NCBI RefSeq assembly: GCF_001641335.1
Contig: NZ_LVEM01000007.1
Span: 62,001-126,000, forward strand
Direction of reading: 5' to 3'
Origin: Bradyrhizobium stylosanthis
GTDB taxonomy: Bacteria; Pseudomonadota; Alphaproteobacteria; Rhizobiales; Xanthobacteraceae
Length of the DNA: 64,000 bases
Position numbers and translations under genes: made by a program. The notes beneath the pieces were generated by a model, which saw only the letters and a list, made by a program, of their open reading frames with translations, was not told the origin of the DNA and did no database searches. Shown in pieces: positions 16,996 through 25,281 of this stretch (position 1 is the stretch's first letter; the number at the start of each line of letters is the position of its first letter).

Positions 16996-17768
16996 GCTTG
17001 TTCTCCAGTATCGGCAGACGGCATTGGCTCGGCCGGGGCGGTCTCGATCACCGTGCCCTCGTGGCGGCGCATGCCGTTGTGAATGACGTAAATCATGGCC
17101 TCCGAGGCAGCCTCGGCATCGCCTGCTGCGATGGCATCGACGATGTTCTGATGCCAGAGCAGCACGGTGTCGCGGTCCTCCGTCTCGACGGGAGCGCTGA
17201 GCAGGAACGAGGCGCGCAACGCGGCCTCGATGACATGCCCGATCGACCGCATGAACAGATTGCCGGAGGCGCGCGCTACGGCCACGTGCAGCGCGAGATC
17301 GGCATCGGCGAACCCGACGGAGTCCGACGCCTCGCGCCGCATGCGGTCCATGCTGCGGCGAAGCTCGGCGACATCCTCCTCGGACCGCTGCACAGCGGCG
17401 AGCATCGCCGCGCGCGGCTCCACCGCCAGACGAATCTCGGCGAGATCGTTGAGGAAGCGCTTGTCGATGCCGGCATCGAGATGCCAGGCCAGCACGTCGG
17501 CGTCGAACATGTTCCAGGCGCCGCGCTCGCGCACGACGGTGCCGACGCGGGCCTTGGTGGTGAGCAGGCCCTTGGCGACCAGCGTCTTCACGCTCTCGCG
17601 CAGCACCGGCCGCGACACGCCGAACATCGCGATCATCTCGGCATCGCCCGGCAGGCGCGTGCCTTCCGCGTAGCGGCCGGCGATGATGTCGACGCCGATC
17701 GAACGCGCCACCTCCGCATGGTTGGAGTGGGCTCGCCGCGTCGGGATGACGACGATGCGCGAGGTCAT
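16992..17768 (-). CDS. FadR-subfamily GntR transcriptional regulator
   Basis: A 258-residue regulator. The N-terminal winged helix-turn-helix includes GRYAEGTRLPGDAEMIAMFG and VSRPVLRESVKTLVAKGLL (about residues 30-70). The all-helical FCD ligand domain carries the metal/ligand residues E..LAVEP, DLALHVAVARASGN and LLWHQNIVDAI. It sits inside the sugar operon between the second importer's permease and the dehydrogenase, overlapping both by a few bases. It is therefore a good candidate for the local sugar-acid-responsive repressor. ATG at 17768 was chosen because it overlaps the previous stop codon and leaves a normal-length N-terminus. Confidence 0.93.
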   Translation of the reverse strand: MTSRIVVIPTRRAHSNHAEVARSIGVDIIAGRYAEGTRLPGDAEMIAMFGVSRPVLRESVKTLVAKGLLTTKARVGTVVRERGAWNMFDADVLAWHLDAGIDKRFLNDLAEIRLAVEPRAAMLAAVQRSEEDVAELRRSMDRMRREASDSVGFADADLALHVAVARASGNLFMRSIGHVIEAALRASFLLSAPVETEDRDTVLLWHQNIVDAIAAGDAEAASEAMIYVIHNGMRRHEGTVIETAPAEPMPSADTGEQA

Positions 17769-18745
17769 GAGGCCGCTCCCATGCTCTTGGCCACGGGCCG
17801 GCGTGCGAGTGCGACCAGGCCCTGCTGCAAGGCAATAAAGGCGAACAGCAAGACGCCGGTCGCGATCTTGGTCCACCAGCTCGACAGCGTCCCGTCGAAA
17901 TTGATGTAGGTCTGGATCAGGCCCTGTATCAACACGCCGAGGAAGGTTCCGATCACCGAGCCCTGCCCGCCCGTGAGCAGCGTGCCGCCGATCACGACGG
18001 CGGCGATGGTGTCGAGCTCGACGCCGACGGCGGAGAGCGAATAGCCGGCGCTGGTATAGAAGGAAAAGACGATGCCGGCGATTCCGGCGAGCAGGCTCGA
18101 CAGCATGTAGATCTTGATCGTCATCTTGCCGACGGCAACGCCCATCAGGCTTGCGGTGGCCCGGTTGCCGCCGAGCGCATAGACGTTGGCACCGAACCTC
18201 GTGAGATGCAGCAGCAGCGCCCCGCCGATCACGATCACCAGCATGATGATCGCGACCGCCGTCAACCGTCCACCGCCGGGCATGCGTAGCGCGAAGTCTG
18301 ACACGGTGGAATAGACCGGTGCGGTGATCGGCACCGATTCCGTCGACAGCAGGAAGCTTGCACCACGCGCGAGGAACATGCCGGCCAGCGTGACGATGAA
18401 GGGCGGCAGGTCGAAGACGTGGATGACCGCGCCCATCGCCGCGCCGAAGGCGGCCGAGAGCGCCAGGATGGCGACGAAGGCGACCAGCGGCGGCACGCCC
18501 CAGCGCTCGATCGCCAGCGCGACGAACACGGTGGTGAAACCGATCACCGAGCCGACCGACAGATCAATGCCACCGGAGATGATGACGAAGGTCATGCCGG
18601 TCGCGACGATGCCGAGGAAGGCGTTGTCGGTCAGGAGATTGCCGACCACGCGGGTGGAGGCAATGTTGGGGAATTGCATGGCGCAGAGCGCGAAGCCCGC
18701 GACGAGCACGATCGCCGTGATGAGGACAGGCGGCAGGCCTCTCAT
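17765..18745 (-). CDS. yjfF: Sugar ABC transporter permease YjfF
   Basis: A 326-residue CUT2 permease with about nine to ten membrane segments. The signature ISGGIDLSVGSVIGF lies near residues 57-71, ALGGNRATASLMGV near 195-208 and IGGTLLTGGQGSVIGT near 258-273. It corresponds to YjfF, the second permease of the E. coli galactofuranose importer YtfQRT-YjfF. It starts inside the end of ytfT (ATGA overlap) and ends inside the start of the regulator. Two different permeases with one ATPase argue for a heterodimeric channel. Confidence 0.9.
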   Translation of the reverse strand: MRGLPPVLITAIVLVAGFALCAMQFPNIASTRVVGNLLTDNAFLGIVATGMTFVIISGGIDLSVGSVIGFTTVFVALAIERWGVPPLVAFVAILALSAAFGAAMGAVIHVFDLPPFIVTLAGMFLARGASFLLSTESVPITAPVYSTVSDFALRMPGGGRLTAVAIIMLVIVIGGALLLHLTRFGANVYALGGNRATASLMGVAVGKMTIKIYMLSSLLAGIAGIVFSFYTSAGYSLSAVGVELDTIAAVVIGGTLLTGGQGSVIGTFLGVLIQGLIQTYINFDGTLSSWWTKIATGVLLFAFIALQQGLVALARRPVAKSMGAAS

Positions 18746-19734
18746 GCTTTGGTCCTCCGCAGCCGCGCAGCGATCCCGGCCAGGCCTGAGAATTTCGGCG
18801 ATTGCAGCAGCAGCACCGCGAGCACCACCACCGCCTTGACCAGCAGATTGAACTCCGGGGGATAGCCCGACAACAGAATTCCGGTGTTCATGGTCTGGAT
18901 GATCAGCGCACCCAGGACGGCCAGGACGAGACTGAAGCGGCCGCCGAACAGCGAGGTGCCGCCGATCACCACCGCGAGGATGGCGTCGAGCTCGAGCCAG
19001 AGGCCGGCATTGTTGGCGTCCGCACCCATGATGTCGGCCGCCGCGATCACGCCGGCGAGCGCGGCGCAGACGCTGCACCAGACATAGACGGCCAAAATCA
19101 TCGCGCGGGTGCCGACACCGGCGAGCTCGCTCGCCCGCGCATTGCCGCCGGTCGCCTCGATCAGCAGGCCGAGCGCCGAGCCGCGCACCACCGCGCCGGT
19201 GATGATGAGCATGCCCAGCGCAATCACGACCGGCACCGGCAGGCCGAGCACCGAGCCATTGCCGAGCCAGACCAGGTCCGGCGAGGAGAAGGTCACGATC
19301 CGCCCTTCGGTGATGAGCTGGGCGATGCCGCGCCCGGCGACCATCAGGATCAAGGTCCCCACGATCGGCTGCATGCCCAGCACGGCGACGAGAAAGCCAT
19401 TCCAGAGGCCGCAGACGAGGCCGGCGCCAAGCGCGGCCGCCAGCACGATCGGAAGACCGTGGCTGTCGGCAAGGCTCGCCGCGATGGCGCCGCAGATCGC
19501 CATCACCGCACCGACCGACAGATCGATGCCGCGAGTCGCGATCACCAGCACCATGCCGAGCGAGAGCAGCGCCACCGGCGTGCCGCGGTTGAGCACATCG
19601 ATCAGGCTGCCGAACAGGCGGCCATCCTGCAGGCGCAAATCGAAGAATTGCGGCGACACCACGCGGTCGACCGCGAGGATGACGATCAGCGCGAGGATCT
19701 GGGCAAGGCCGCGGCGCGGCAGCAGCGCTGTCAT
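18742..19734 (-). CDS. ytfT: Sugar ABC transporter permease YtfT
   Basis: A 330-residue CUT2 permease. The signature ATRGIDLSVGAVMAICG lies near residues 66-82, ATGGNARASELAGVG near 200-214 and IGGTSLFGGRFSL near 275-287. It has about ten hydrophobic segments and no signal peptide. It overlaps both ytfR and yjfF by 4 bases, so the four transport genes are translationally coupled. The family imports pentoses, galactofuranose or ribose. Confidence 0.9.
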   Translation of the reverse strand: MTALLPRRGLAQILALIVILAVDRVVSPQFFDLRLQDGRLFGSLIDVLNRGTPVALLSLGMVLVIATRGIDLSVGAVMAICGAIAASLADSHGLPIVLAAALGAGLVCGLWNGFLVAVLGMQPIVGTLILMVAGRGIAQLITEGRIVTFSSPDLVWLGNGSVLGLPVPVVIALGMLIITGAVVRGSALGLLIEATGGNARASELAGVGTRAMILAVYVWCSVCAALAGVIAAADIMGADANNAGLWLELDAILAVVIGGTSLFGGRFSLVLAVLGALIIQTMNTGILLSGYPPEFNLLVKAVVVLAVLLLQSPKFSGLAGIAARLRRTKA

Positions 19735-21275
19735 GCGTGAGCCCCATGCGCCGGGGCAGCGCCGTCGGCGGCGATGGCTGCGAGAATGTTACCGACGTCG
19801 ATCGCCTCGCCCGCAAGCGCCTCGACATGGGCGCGATCGCGCAGCACCACGACGCGGTCCGAATAGGTTACGATCTCGTCGAGCTCGGAGGAAATCACGA
19901 GCAGCGACAGCCCGTCGTCGCAGAGCTCGCGGATCAGGCGGATGATTTCGGCGTGGGCGCCGACATCGATGCCGCGCGTGGGTTCGTCCAGCACAAGGAG
20001 CCGCGGCGAGGTCGCAAGCCAGCGCGCAAGCAGCACTTTCTGCTGGTTGCCGCCGGAGAGCAGGCCGACGGAGCGCTCCGGATCCGCCGGGCGGATATCG
20101 AGCATCCTGACGTAGCGGCGAGCAATCTCGTCCTGCTCGCGGCGCGACAGCGGACGATGCAGGCCGCGCTTGGCCTGGAGCGCGAGCACGATGTTCTCGC
20201 GCACGCTGAGCTCGGCGACAATGCCGTCGGTCTTGCGCTCCTCCGGACAATAGCCAAAACCGTGACGCACGCCGTCGCGCGGCGAGTGCAGCCGTACGGC
20301 TGCGCCTTCCACCCTCGCCTGCCCGCGATCAGCGCGCTCGGCGCCGAACACCAGCCTCGCCGTCTCGGTACGGCCGGAGCCGAGCAGCCCGGCAAGGCCG
20401 ACGACCTCGCCATGGCGCAGCTCGAGATTGAAGGGCGTGACATAGCCGGTCTTGCCATAGTTCTCGAAGCTGGCGCAGACCTCGCGCGGCTTGTGCTCGC
20501 CTGCGGAGGCCCGCGCGCTGGTGGTTTCCGCGAGCTCGCGGCCGAGCATCATGCGGATCAGCTCGAGGCGCGGCAGCGAGGCGGTCTCGCGCTCGCCGAC
20601 GAGGCGGCCGTTGCGCAAGACCGTGATGCGATCCGAGATCTCATAGACCTGGTCGAGGAAGTGGCTGACGAAAACGATGCCGATGCCGCGCCCCGCGAGC
20701 TGACGCATGATGCGGAAGAGGATCTCGACCTCGTGGCGATCGAGGCTCGCGGTCGGCTCGTCCAGGATCAGCACGCGCGCGGAGAGATCGACCGCACGGG
20801 CGATCGCGGTGACGTGCTGGATGGCGACCGAATAGTTGCCGAGCGGTGCGGCGACGTCGATGTCGAGGCCGAAGTCGGCGAGCAATGCCCTGGCGCGGCG
20901 GCGCATCTCGCCGTCGCGCACGATGCCGAAGCGCATCGGCTGGCGGTCGAGAAACAGGTTCTGCGCCACCGAGAGGTTCGGCAGCAGATTGACCTCCTGG
21001 TAGACGGTGGCAATGCCGGCCCCAAGCGCGGCCTTTGCCGAGCGCGGTGCGACCTCCTCGCCACCGAGCCGGACGACGCCGGCATCGCGCGGGAACACGC
21101 CGGTGACAACCTTGATCAGCGTGGACTTGCCGGCGCCGTTCTCGCCGAGCAGCGCATGGATCTCGCCGGCACGCAGCGTGAAGTCGACCTCCTGCAACGC
21201 ACGCACGGCGCCGAAGCTCTTGCTGATCCCACGCACTTCCAGCAGTGGGGCAGCAGGATCGCGGCTGTTCTCCAT
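19731..21275 (-). CDS. ytfR: Sugar ABC transporter ATPase YtfR (two ABC domains)
   Basis: A 514-residue tandem ATPase. Domain 1 has Walker A GENGAGKST near residue 45 and the signature-like NYSVAIQHVTAIARAV. Domain 2 has a degenerate Walker A (GLLGSGRTETARL) and the intact signature LSGGNQQKVLLARWL. This is the usual CUT2 arrangement. The start MENSRDPAAP was chosen because GGGAG lies upstream and the extra upstream codons look non-coding. It powers the importer formed with YtfQ, YtfT and YjfF. Confidence 0.94.
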   Translation of the reverse strand: MENSRDPAAPLLEVRGISKSFGAVRALQEVDFTLRAGEIHALLGENGAGKSTLIKVVTGVFPRDAGVVRLGGEEVAPRSAKAALGAGIATVYQEVNLLPNLSVAQNLFLDRQPMRFGIVRDGEMRRRARALLADFGLDIDVAAPLGNYSVAIQHVTAIARAVDLSARVLILDEPTASLDRHEVEILFRIMRQLAGRGIGIVFVSHFLDQVYEISDRITVLRNGRLVGERETASLPRLELIRMMLGRELAETTSARASAGEHKPREVCASFENYGKTGYVTPFNLELRHGEVVGLAGLLGSGRTETARLVFGAERADRGQARVEGAAVRLHSPRDGVRHGFGYCPEERKTDGIVAELSVRENIVLALQAKRGLHRPLSRREQDEIARRYVRMLDIRPADPERSVGLLSGGNQQKVLLARWLATSPRLLVLDEPTRGIDVGAHAEIIRLIRELCDDGLSLLVISSELDEIVTYSDRVVVLRDRAHVEALAGEAIDVGNILAAIAADGAAPAHGAHA

Positions 21276-21392
21276 GGCAAGTTCACTCCCACCGGCGCCC
21301 GCCCATGACGCGGGCACCCAGCCTATTCGTTCGCGCAGCGGATTCGAAGGGGCTTGCCGGACCACAAGACGCGGTCCGGCAAGGTACCGGCC

Positions 21393-22358
21393 TCAGTAGC
21401 CGAGGCCCTTCTTGCTGTCGTATTCCTTCTGCGGATTGTCGGCGGCGGTAAGCAGCCTGGATTCGGTCTGGATCCATTTCGGCGGCACCGTGCCCTTCTC
21501 CTTGAACGCCGCGACGACGTCGAAGGCCGGGCCCGCCATGTTCGGCGTCAGTTCGACCGTCGCATTGGCCTCGCCCGCAACCATCGCCTTGAAGATGTCG
21601 GGGACCGCGTCGATCGAGACGGTGAGGATGTCCTTGCCCGGCTTGAGACCGGCTTCCTTCATCGCCTGGATGGCGCCGACCATCATGTCGTCATTGTGGG
21701 CATAGACCGCACAGATGTTCTTGCCGCCGCCTTCGGCCTTGATGAAGCTTTCCATCACTTCCTTGCCCTTGGCACGGGTGAAGTCGCCGGTCTGGCTGCG
21801 CACCACCTTCAGGTTCGGATGCTTTGCGATGGCCGTGTCAAAGCCCTTCTTGCGGTTGGCGGCGACGCTGGCGCCGACCGTGCCCTGCAATTCGACGATA
21901 TTGCAGGCCTTGTCGCCGACGGTCTTGGCGAGCCAGTCGCCGGCGACAGCGCCTTCGTGCACGCTGTCGGAGGTGACGGCGGTGAGATAGAGGTCCTTGC
22001 CGGAGGGATCGATGTCGCGGTCGAGCAGCACGACCGGAATCTTGGCCTCCTTGGCCTCCTTCAGCACCGAATCCCAGCCCGTCGAGACGACGGGGGCGAG
22101 GAAGATCGCATCGACGTTCTGCGCGATGAAGGAGCGGATCGCCTTGATCTGGTTCTCCTGCTTCTGCTGGGCGTCGGCGATCTTGAGATTGACCTTGCGC
22201 TTACTGGCCTCCTGCTTGGAGACCGACGTCTCGGCCGCGCGCCAGCCGGATTCCGATCCGATCTGCGAGAAGCCGATGGTGAGCTGACCGGCACTGGCCG
22301 GCAGCGCGAGCAGCAACGCGGCCATGGCGCTGGCCGCAAAGAGGGCTTTAGGGGTCAT
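21393..22358 (-). CDS. ytfQ: Periplasmic sugar-binding protein YtfQ
   Basis: A 321-residue protein with a signal peptide (MTPKALFAASAMAALLLALP, cleavage after PASAG). A periplasmic-binding fold follows: LTIGFSQIGSESGWR, AIFLAPVVSTGWDSVLKEAK, VVLLDRDI and NDDMMVGAIQAMKEAGLKPG. This matches YtfQ-type galactofuranose or galactose binding proteins. It is the first gene of the sugar operon. About 110 bases upstream lies an inverted repeat TAGTCA-N7-TGACTA. The ligand is assigned by family only. Confidence 0.92.
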   Translation of the reverse strand: MTPKALFAASAMAALLLALPASAGQLTIGFSQIGSESGWRAAETSVSKQEASKRKVNLKIADAQQKQENQIKAIRSFIAQNVDAIFLAPVVSTGWDSVLKEAKEAKIPVVLLDRDIDPSGKDLYLTAVTSDSVHEGAVAGDWLAKTVGDKACNIVELQGTVGASVAANRKKGFDTAIAKHPNLKVVRSQTGDFTRAKGKEVMESFIKAEGGGKNICAVYAHNDDMMVGAIQAMKEAGLKPGKDILTVSIDAVPDIFKAMVAGEANATVELTPNMAGPAFDVVAAFKEKGTVPPKWIQTESRLLTAADNPQKEYDSKKGLGY

Positions 22359-22467
22359 CAGGCGTGTCTCCCAAGATGTTATCCGGGGCGCCGATCGGTA
22401 GCATGGCACCCGCAGGCCGGCCTTTAAGGCGGCGGGAGGCACTATTTCACGGAAGATGGGTTCCGAC

Positions 22468-22486
22468 TAGTCATATTATTTGACTA
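22468..22486 (-). promoter_or_regulatory. Candidate operator TAGTCA-N7-TGACTA before ytfQ
   Basis: TAGTCA (22468-22473) and TGACTA (22481-22486) form a perfect inverted repeat around an AT-only spacer, in an AT-rich patch 110-128 bases before the ytfQ start. The FadR-type regulator encoded in the operon is the obvious candidate binder, although the half-site spacing is wider than in classic FadR sites. Confidence 0.45.
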
Positions 22487-22600
22487 ATTAGCGGAAAACA
22501 CGCGCCGGCGGCTTGCAGGCGATCTTAAGACACGCCAAGCGCGATTTTGTTCCGAGGATGCAACGGGGAGATGAAGGAATTTTACGGGGTGGAAGCACAC

Positions 22601-22686
22601 CGTCATGGCCGGGCTTGTCCCGGCCATCCACGCCTCACGGTGCGGCACCAAGAGCGTGGATGCCCGGGACAAGCCCGGGCATGACG
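22601..22686. repeat. 86-bp palindromic repeat, family A, copy 2
   Basis: It starts CGTCATGGCCGGGCTTGTCC and ends GACAAGCCCGGGCATGACG. The arms are almost identical to copy 1 at 12806-12891, while the loop sequence differs. It lies between the FAH-family gene and the ytfQ promoter region. Confidence 0.85.
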
Positions 22687-22728
22687 ACCTTCCGCAAGCT
22701 CGCTTCTGCGCGCCGAGAACGGAGCAAG

Positions 22729-23901
22729 CTAAATCAGCTTCCGCTGCGCCAGGCTCTTCATCAGCGCGCCGATGCCGAACGTCCAGGGCTCGCACTCGTC
22801 GCTGGTGCGCATGCGGTTGACGAGCTTGCCGAGCTCAGGCGCGGAGATGGTGACGATGTCGTCGCGCTTGTGCGTAAAGCCCTGCCCCGGCGCGTCGCGG
22901 TCCTTGACGGGCGCGAACATCGTGCCGAGGAACAGCACGAAACCATCGGGGTATTGGTGGACCTTGCCGATGGTCTGCTCGACGAGATCGGTCGGATCGC
23001 GGCTGATCTTGCTGATCGAGGAATGGCCGTCGAGGACGAAGCCGTCCGTGCCCGTCACGTTCAGGCTGATGTCGAGTTTTCGCGCATCGTCGAGCGTGAA
23101 GCTGTCGTCGAACAGGCGCAGCAGCGGGCCGATCGAGCAGGACGCGTTGTTGTCCTTGGCCTTCGAGAGCAGCAGGGCAGAACGGCCCTCGAAATCGCGC
23201 AGGTTCACGTCGTTGCCGAGCGCACCGCCGACGATCTTGCCGCGGCTGGAGACGAACAGCACCAGCTCCGGCTCGGGGTTATTCCAGGTCGATTTCGGAT
23301 GCAGGCCGGCATCCATGCCGGTGCCGACCGAGGACAGCGTCGGCGCCTTGGTGAAGACCTCGGCGTCGGGGCCGATGCCCACTTCGAGATACTGGCTCCA
23401 GGCGTTCTGATCGATCAGCACCTGCTTCAGGTGCATCGCCTGGTCCGAGCCCGGCTTGAGCTTCGACAGATCGTCGCCGATCAGCCGAGTGACTTCTTTA
23501 CGGATCGCTTCGGCCGAAGCCGGATTACCCTTGGCGCGCTCCTCGATGACGCGTTCCAGCATCGAGATCGCGAAGGTGACGCCGGCCGCCTTCAGCGTCT
23601 GGAGATCGACAGGCGCGAGCAGCCAGGGCTTTTTCGGGTCGCGGCCGTCCGGCACGGTATTGGCAACGATGGCTTCGAGATCGCCGATGCGTTCGCCTTT
23701 GGTTGCGGCAAGTGCCTTGGCGGGATTGTCCTCCTCGCACAGCGCGCTGATGGTCGGAAATCTCGCGGTGACGTCGAACACGCCGTCGCCGCGCACGGCG
23801 ACCACGGCCGGACCATTGACCTGCGGCAGCCAGACGCGGCCGACCAATGTTCCCCGCGTACCGTCCTCGGGGAGAAGGTCCTTCACAGTCAATGTCGTCA
23901 T
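22729..23901 (-). CDS. Fumarylacetoacetate hydrolase-family protein, probable 2-keto-3-deoxy-pentonate dehydratase
   Basis: A 390-residue protein with a C-terminal FAH fold. The metal-binding stretch NPEPELVLFVSSRGKIVGGA lies near residues 225-244, then GNDVNLRDFEGRSALLLSKA and VLDGHSSISKISRDPTDLVE. Length and layout resemble 2-keto-3-deoxy-D-xylonate or D-arabinonate dehydratases (XylX/KdaD-like), which form 2-oxoglutarate semialdehyde in non-phosphorylative pentose pathways. The neighbouring sugar operon fits that role, but the gene is separated from it by 370 bases. It also lies 135 bases after the HEAT-repeat gene, so it could belong to that unit. Start MTTLTVKDLL was chosen over a longer frame. 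Confidence 0.8.
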   Translation of the reverse strand: MTTLTVKDLLPEDGTRGTLVGRVWLPQVNGPAVVAVRGDGVFDVTARFPTISALCEEDNPAKALAATKGERIGDLEAIVANTVPDGRDPKKPWLLAPVDLQTLKAAGVTFAISMLERVIEERAKGNPASAEAIRKEVTRLIGDDLSKLKPGSDQAMHLKQVLIDQNAWSQYLEVGIGPDAEVFTKAPTLSSVGTGMDAGLHPKSTWNNPEPELVLFVSSRGKIVGGALGNDVNLRDFEGRSALLLSKAKDNNASCSIGPLLRLFDDSFTLDDARKLDISLNVTGTDGFVLDGHSSISKISRDPTDLVEQTIGKVHQYPDGFVLFLGTMFAPVKDRDAPGQGFTHKRDDIVTISAPELGKLVNRMRTSDECEPWTFGIGALMKSLAQRKLI

Positions 23902-24036
23902 GGCCGGCGTCCTCGCTGTTTCTCGGACCGGCCACTCACGCAAGCGGCCAATCCCGTTGGCGAAGACCAATAAACGTCTGGCGGGCGAAGTCCAGAGCGG
24001 CCCGGAAGAGCCGCTATGCCCCTGCCCGCGCGCCCC

Positions 24037-25014
24037 TTATGCGCCTGCGCGCGCCTTGCGGGCCGCGATCTGCTGCAGCGCCCAGCGTGCGTTCTTGCGG
24101 ACGTCAGGATCCGGATCGTCGGCGATCACGGCCAGGAAGGCCTCGCCGTCGGGATGGGCGATCTCGCCGAGCGCAGCGGCCGCCTCTTTCCGCAGATTGG
24201 CCTGGTCGTGGTTGATGCAATGGCCGATCGGGCGCACCGCGCGCTCGATCTTCATCTTGCCGAGGCTACGGATCGACTTCAGCCGCACCTGCCAGAATTC
24301 GTCCGCGAGCGCGGTGACGAGCTGGTCCGCGGCAATTGAGCCGTTGACGTTGAGGCCGAGCGTCTCCGCCGCCATCTCGCGGACCATCCAGTCGGAATCC
24401 TTCAAGGCGCGCGTGATCGTCTCGGCCGCAGGCTTCATCTGCGAGAAGGCCAGTGCACTCACGGCGGCGCGGCGGACATGAGCATCGGGATCGTTGATCA
24501 GCGCCGTCAGTGCGGGGATGGATTCTTCGAGCTTAAGGAACCCGATCACGCCGATGGCCTGCACGCGCACGGCGGCATCAGCATCCTGGAGCGCCTCCAG
24601 CGCCGGCTTCAACGTGTCCTTGCAACGCAATTCCTTGAGCGCACGCAGCGCGCCCATGCGGACAAAGGCGTGGGCGTGCTTGACCAGCGGCAGGATGATC
24701 CCGGCGCAGGCGGGATCCTTGAATTCGGCCATGCTGTCGGCAGCGGCCGCCGCCACGATCCTTTCGGGATCGACGAGCAGCTTGACCAGCGCGCTCGCAG
24801 CCTCCGGCCCGTCGAACTCGCCGAGCGCCATCGCCACCTGCTGGCGCACGCCGGCGTCGGGATCGGCCACGAGGTTCGAGAGATGCGCGACCGCAGCCGG
24901 GTCGCCGGAATGGCCGAGCGCGATGATGGCGACGCGGCGCTCGGCGGGATCGGCGGCCTGGAGCCGCTCGTCGGCGTCCTCCAAATCGTCATAGGATTCG
25001 AACGGGCTCGACAT
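24037..25014 (-). CDS. HEAT-repeat protein of the redox operon
   Basis: A 325-residue soluble protein built almost entirely of about 30-residue HEAT / PBS-lyase-type repeats, for example ADPDAGVRQQVAMALGEF, DDADAAVRVQAIGVIG-like and DPDAHVRRAAVSALAF stretches. Such solenoids are scaffolds or, in phycobilin lyases and related proteins, cofactor-handling modules. No catalytic residues can be named. It begins 2 bases after the ferredoxin stop codon, so it is translationally coupled to the ferredoxin and flavoprotein. A structural or assembly role in that redox enzyme is the best inference. Confidence 0.85.
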   Translation of the reverse strand: MSSPFESYDDLEDADERLQAADPAERRVAIIALGHSGDPAAVAHLSNLVADPDAGVRQQVAMALGEFDGPEAASALVKLLVDPERIVAAAAADSMAEFKDPACAGIILPLVKHAHAFVRMGALRALKELRCKDTLKPALEALQDADAAVRVQAIGVIGFLKLEESIPALTALINDPDAHVRRAAVSALAFSQMKPAAETITRALKDSDWMVREMAAETLGLNVNGSIAADQLVTALADEFWQVRLKSIRSLGKMKIERAVRPIGHCINHDQANLRKEAAAALGEIAHPDGEAFLAVIADDPDPDVRKNARWALQQIAARKARAGA

Positions 25015-25016
25015 GC

Positions 25017-25250
25017 TCACCTCAACAGATAGGGAATGTTGACGGTGACGGCGCCGGTCGGGCAATCGGCCTCGCAGGGCATGCAGTACCAGCACTCGTC
25101 ATAGGCCATGTAGGCCTTGTTGGTCATCTCGCTGATGCGGAGCACGTCGAGCGGACATACGTCGACGCAGACGGTGCAGCCCTTGTCGGCGATGCATTTG
25201 GCGTCGTCCACGACCACCGGAACCGAGGTCTGAAAGGATGCGAGAGGCAT
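25017..25250 (-). CDS. 2[4Fe-4S] ferredoxin-type electron transfer subunit
   Basis: A 77-residue protein with eight cysteines in two clusters: C19-x5-C25-x2-C28-x3-C32 and C53-x2-C56-x2-C59-x3-C63. The five-residue gap in the first cluster departs from a plain CxxCxxC pattern and resembles the short AprB-type ferredoxin subunits. It lies 31 bases after the flavoprotein gene and 2 bases before the HEAT-repeat gene. It is the likely electron carrier between the ferredoxin reductase encoded upstream and the flavoprotein. Cytoplasmic; no signal peptide. Confidence 0.92.
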   Translation of the reverse strand: MPLASFQTSVPVVVDDAKCIADKGCTVCVDVCPLDVLRISEMTNKAYMAYDECWYCMPCEADCPTGAVTVNIPYLLR

Positions 25251-25281
25251 TTGCTGTCTCCTGTTGCTGTGTTCTGGCGGA

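Larger units (their letters stand above)
22359..22728. other. 370-bp intergenic region in front of the sugar operon
   Basis: This holds the probable ytfQ promoter, an inverted repeat at 22468-22486 and copy 2 of palindromic repeat family A at 22601-22686. I see no gene in it. An AT-rich window around 22470-22490 in otherwise GC-rich DNA fits a promoter or operator. Confidence 0.6.

Noticed and set aside
16996..17835. N-terminal extension of the aldose dehydrogenase frame
   Set aside because: The extra residues are Arg-rich and overlap the FadR-type regulator in another frame. The GTG at 16995 gives a normal Rossmann start.
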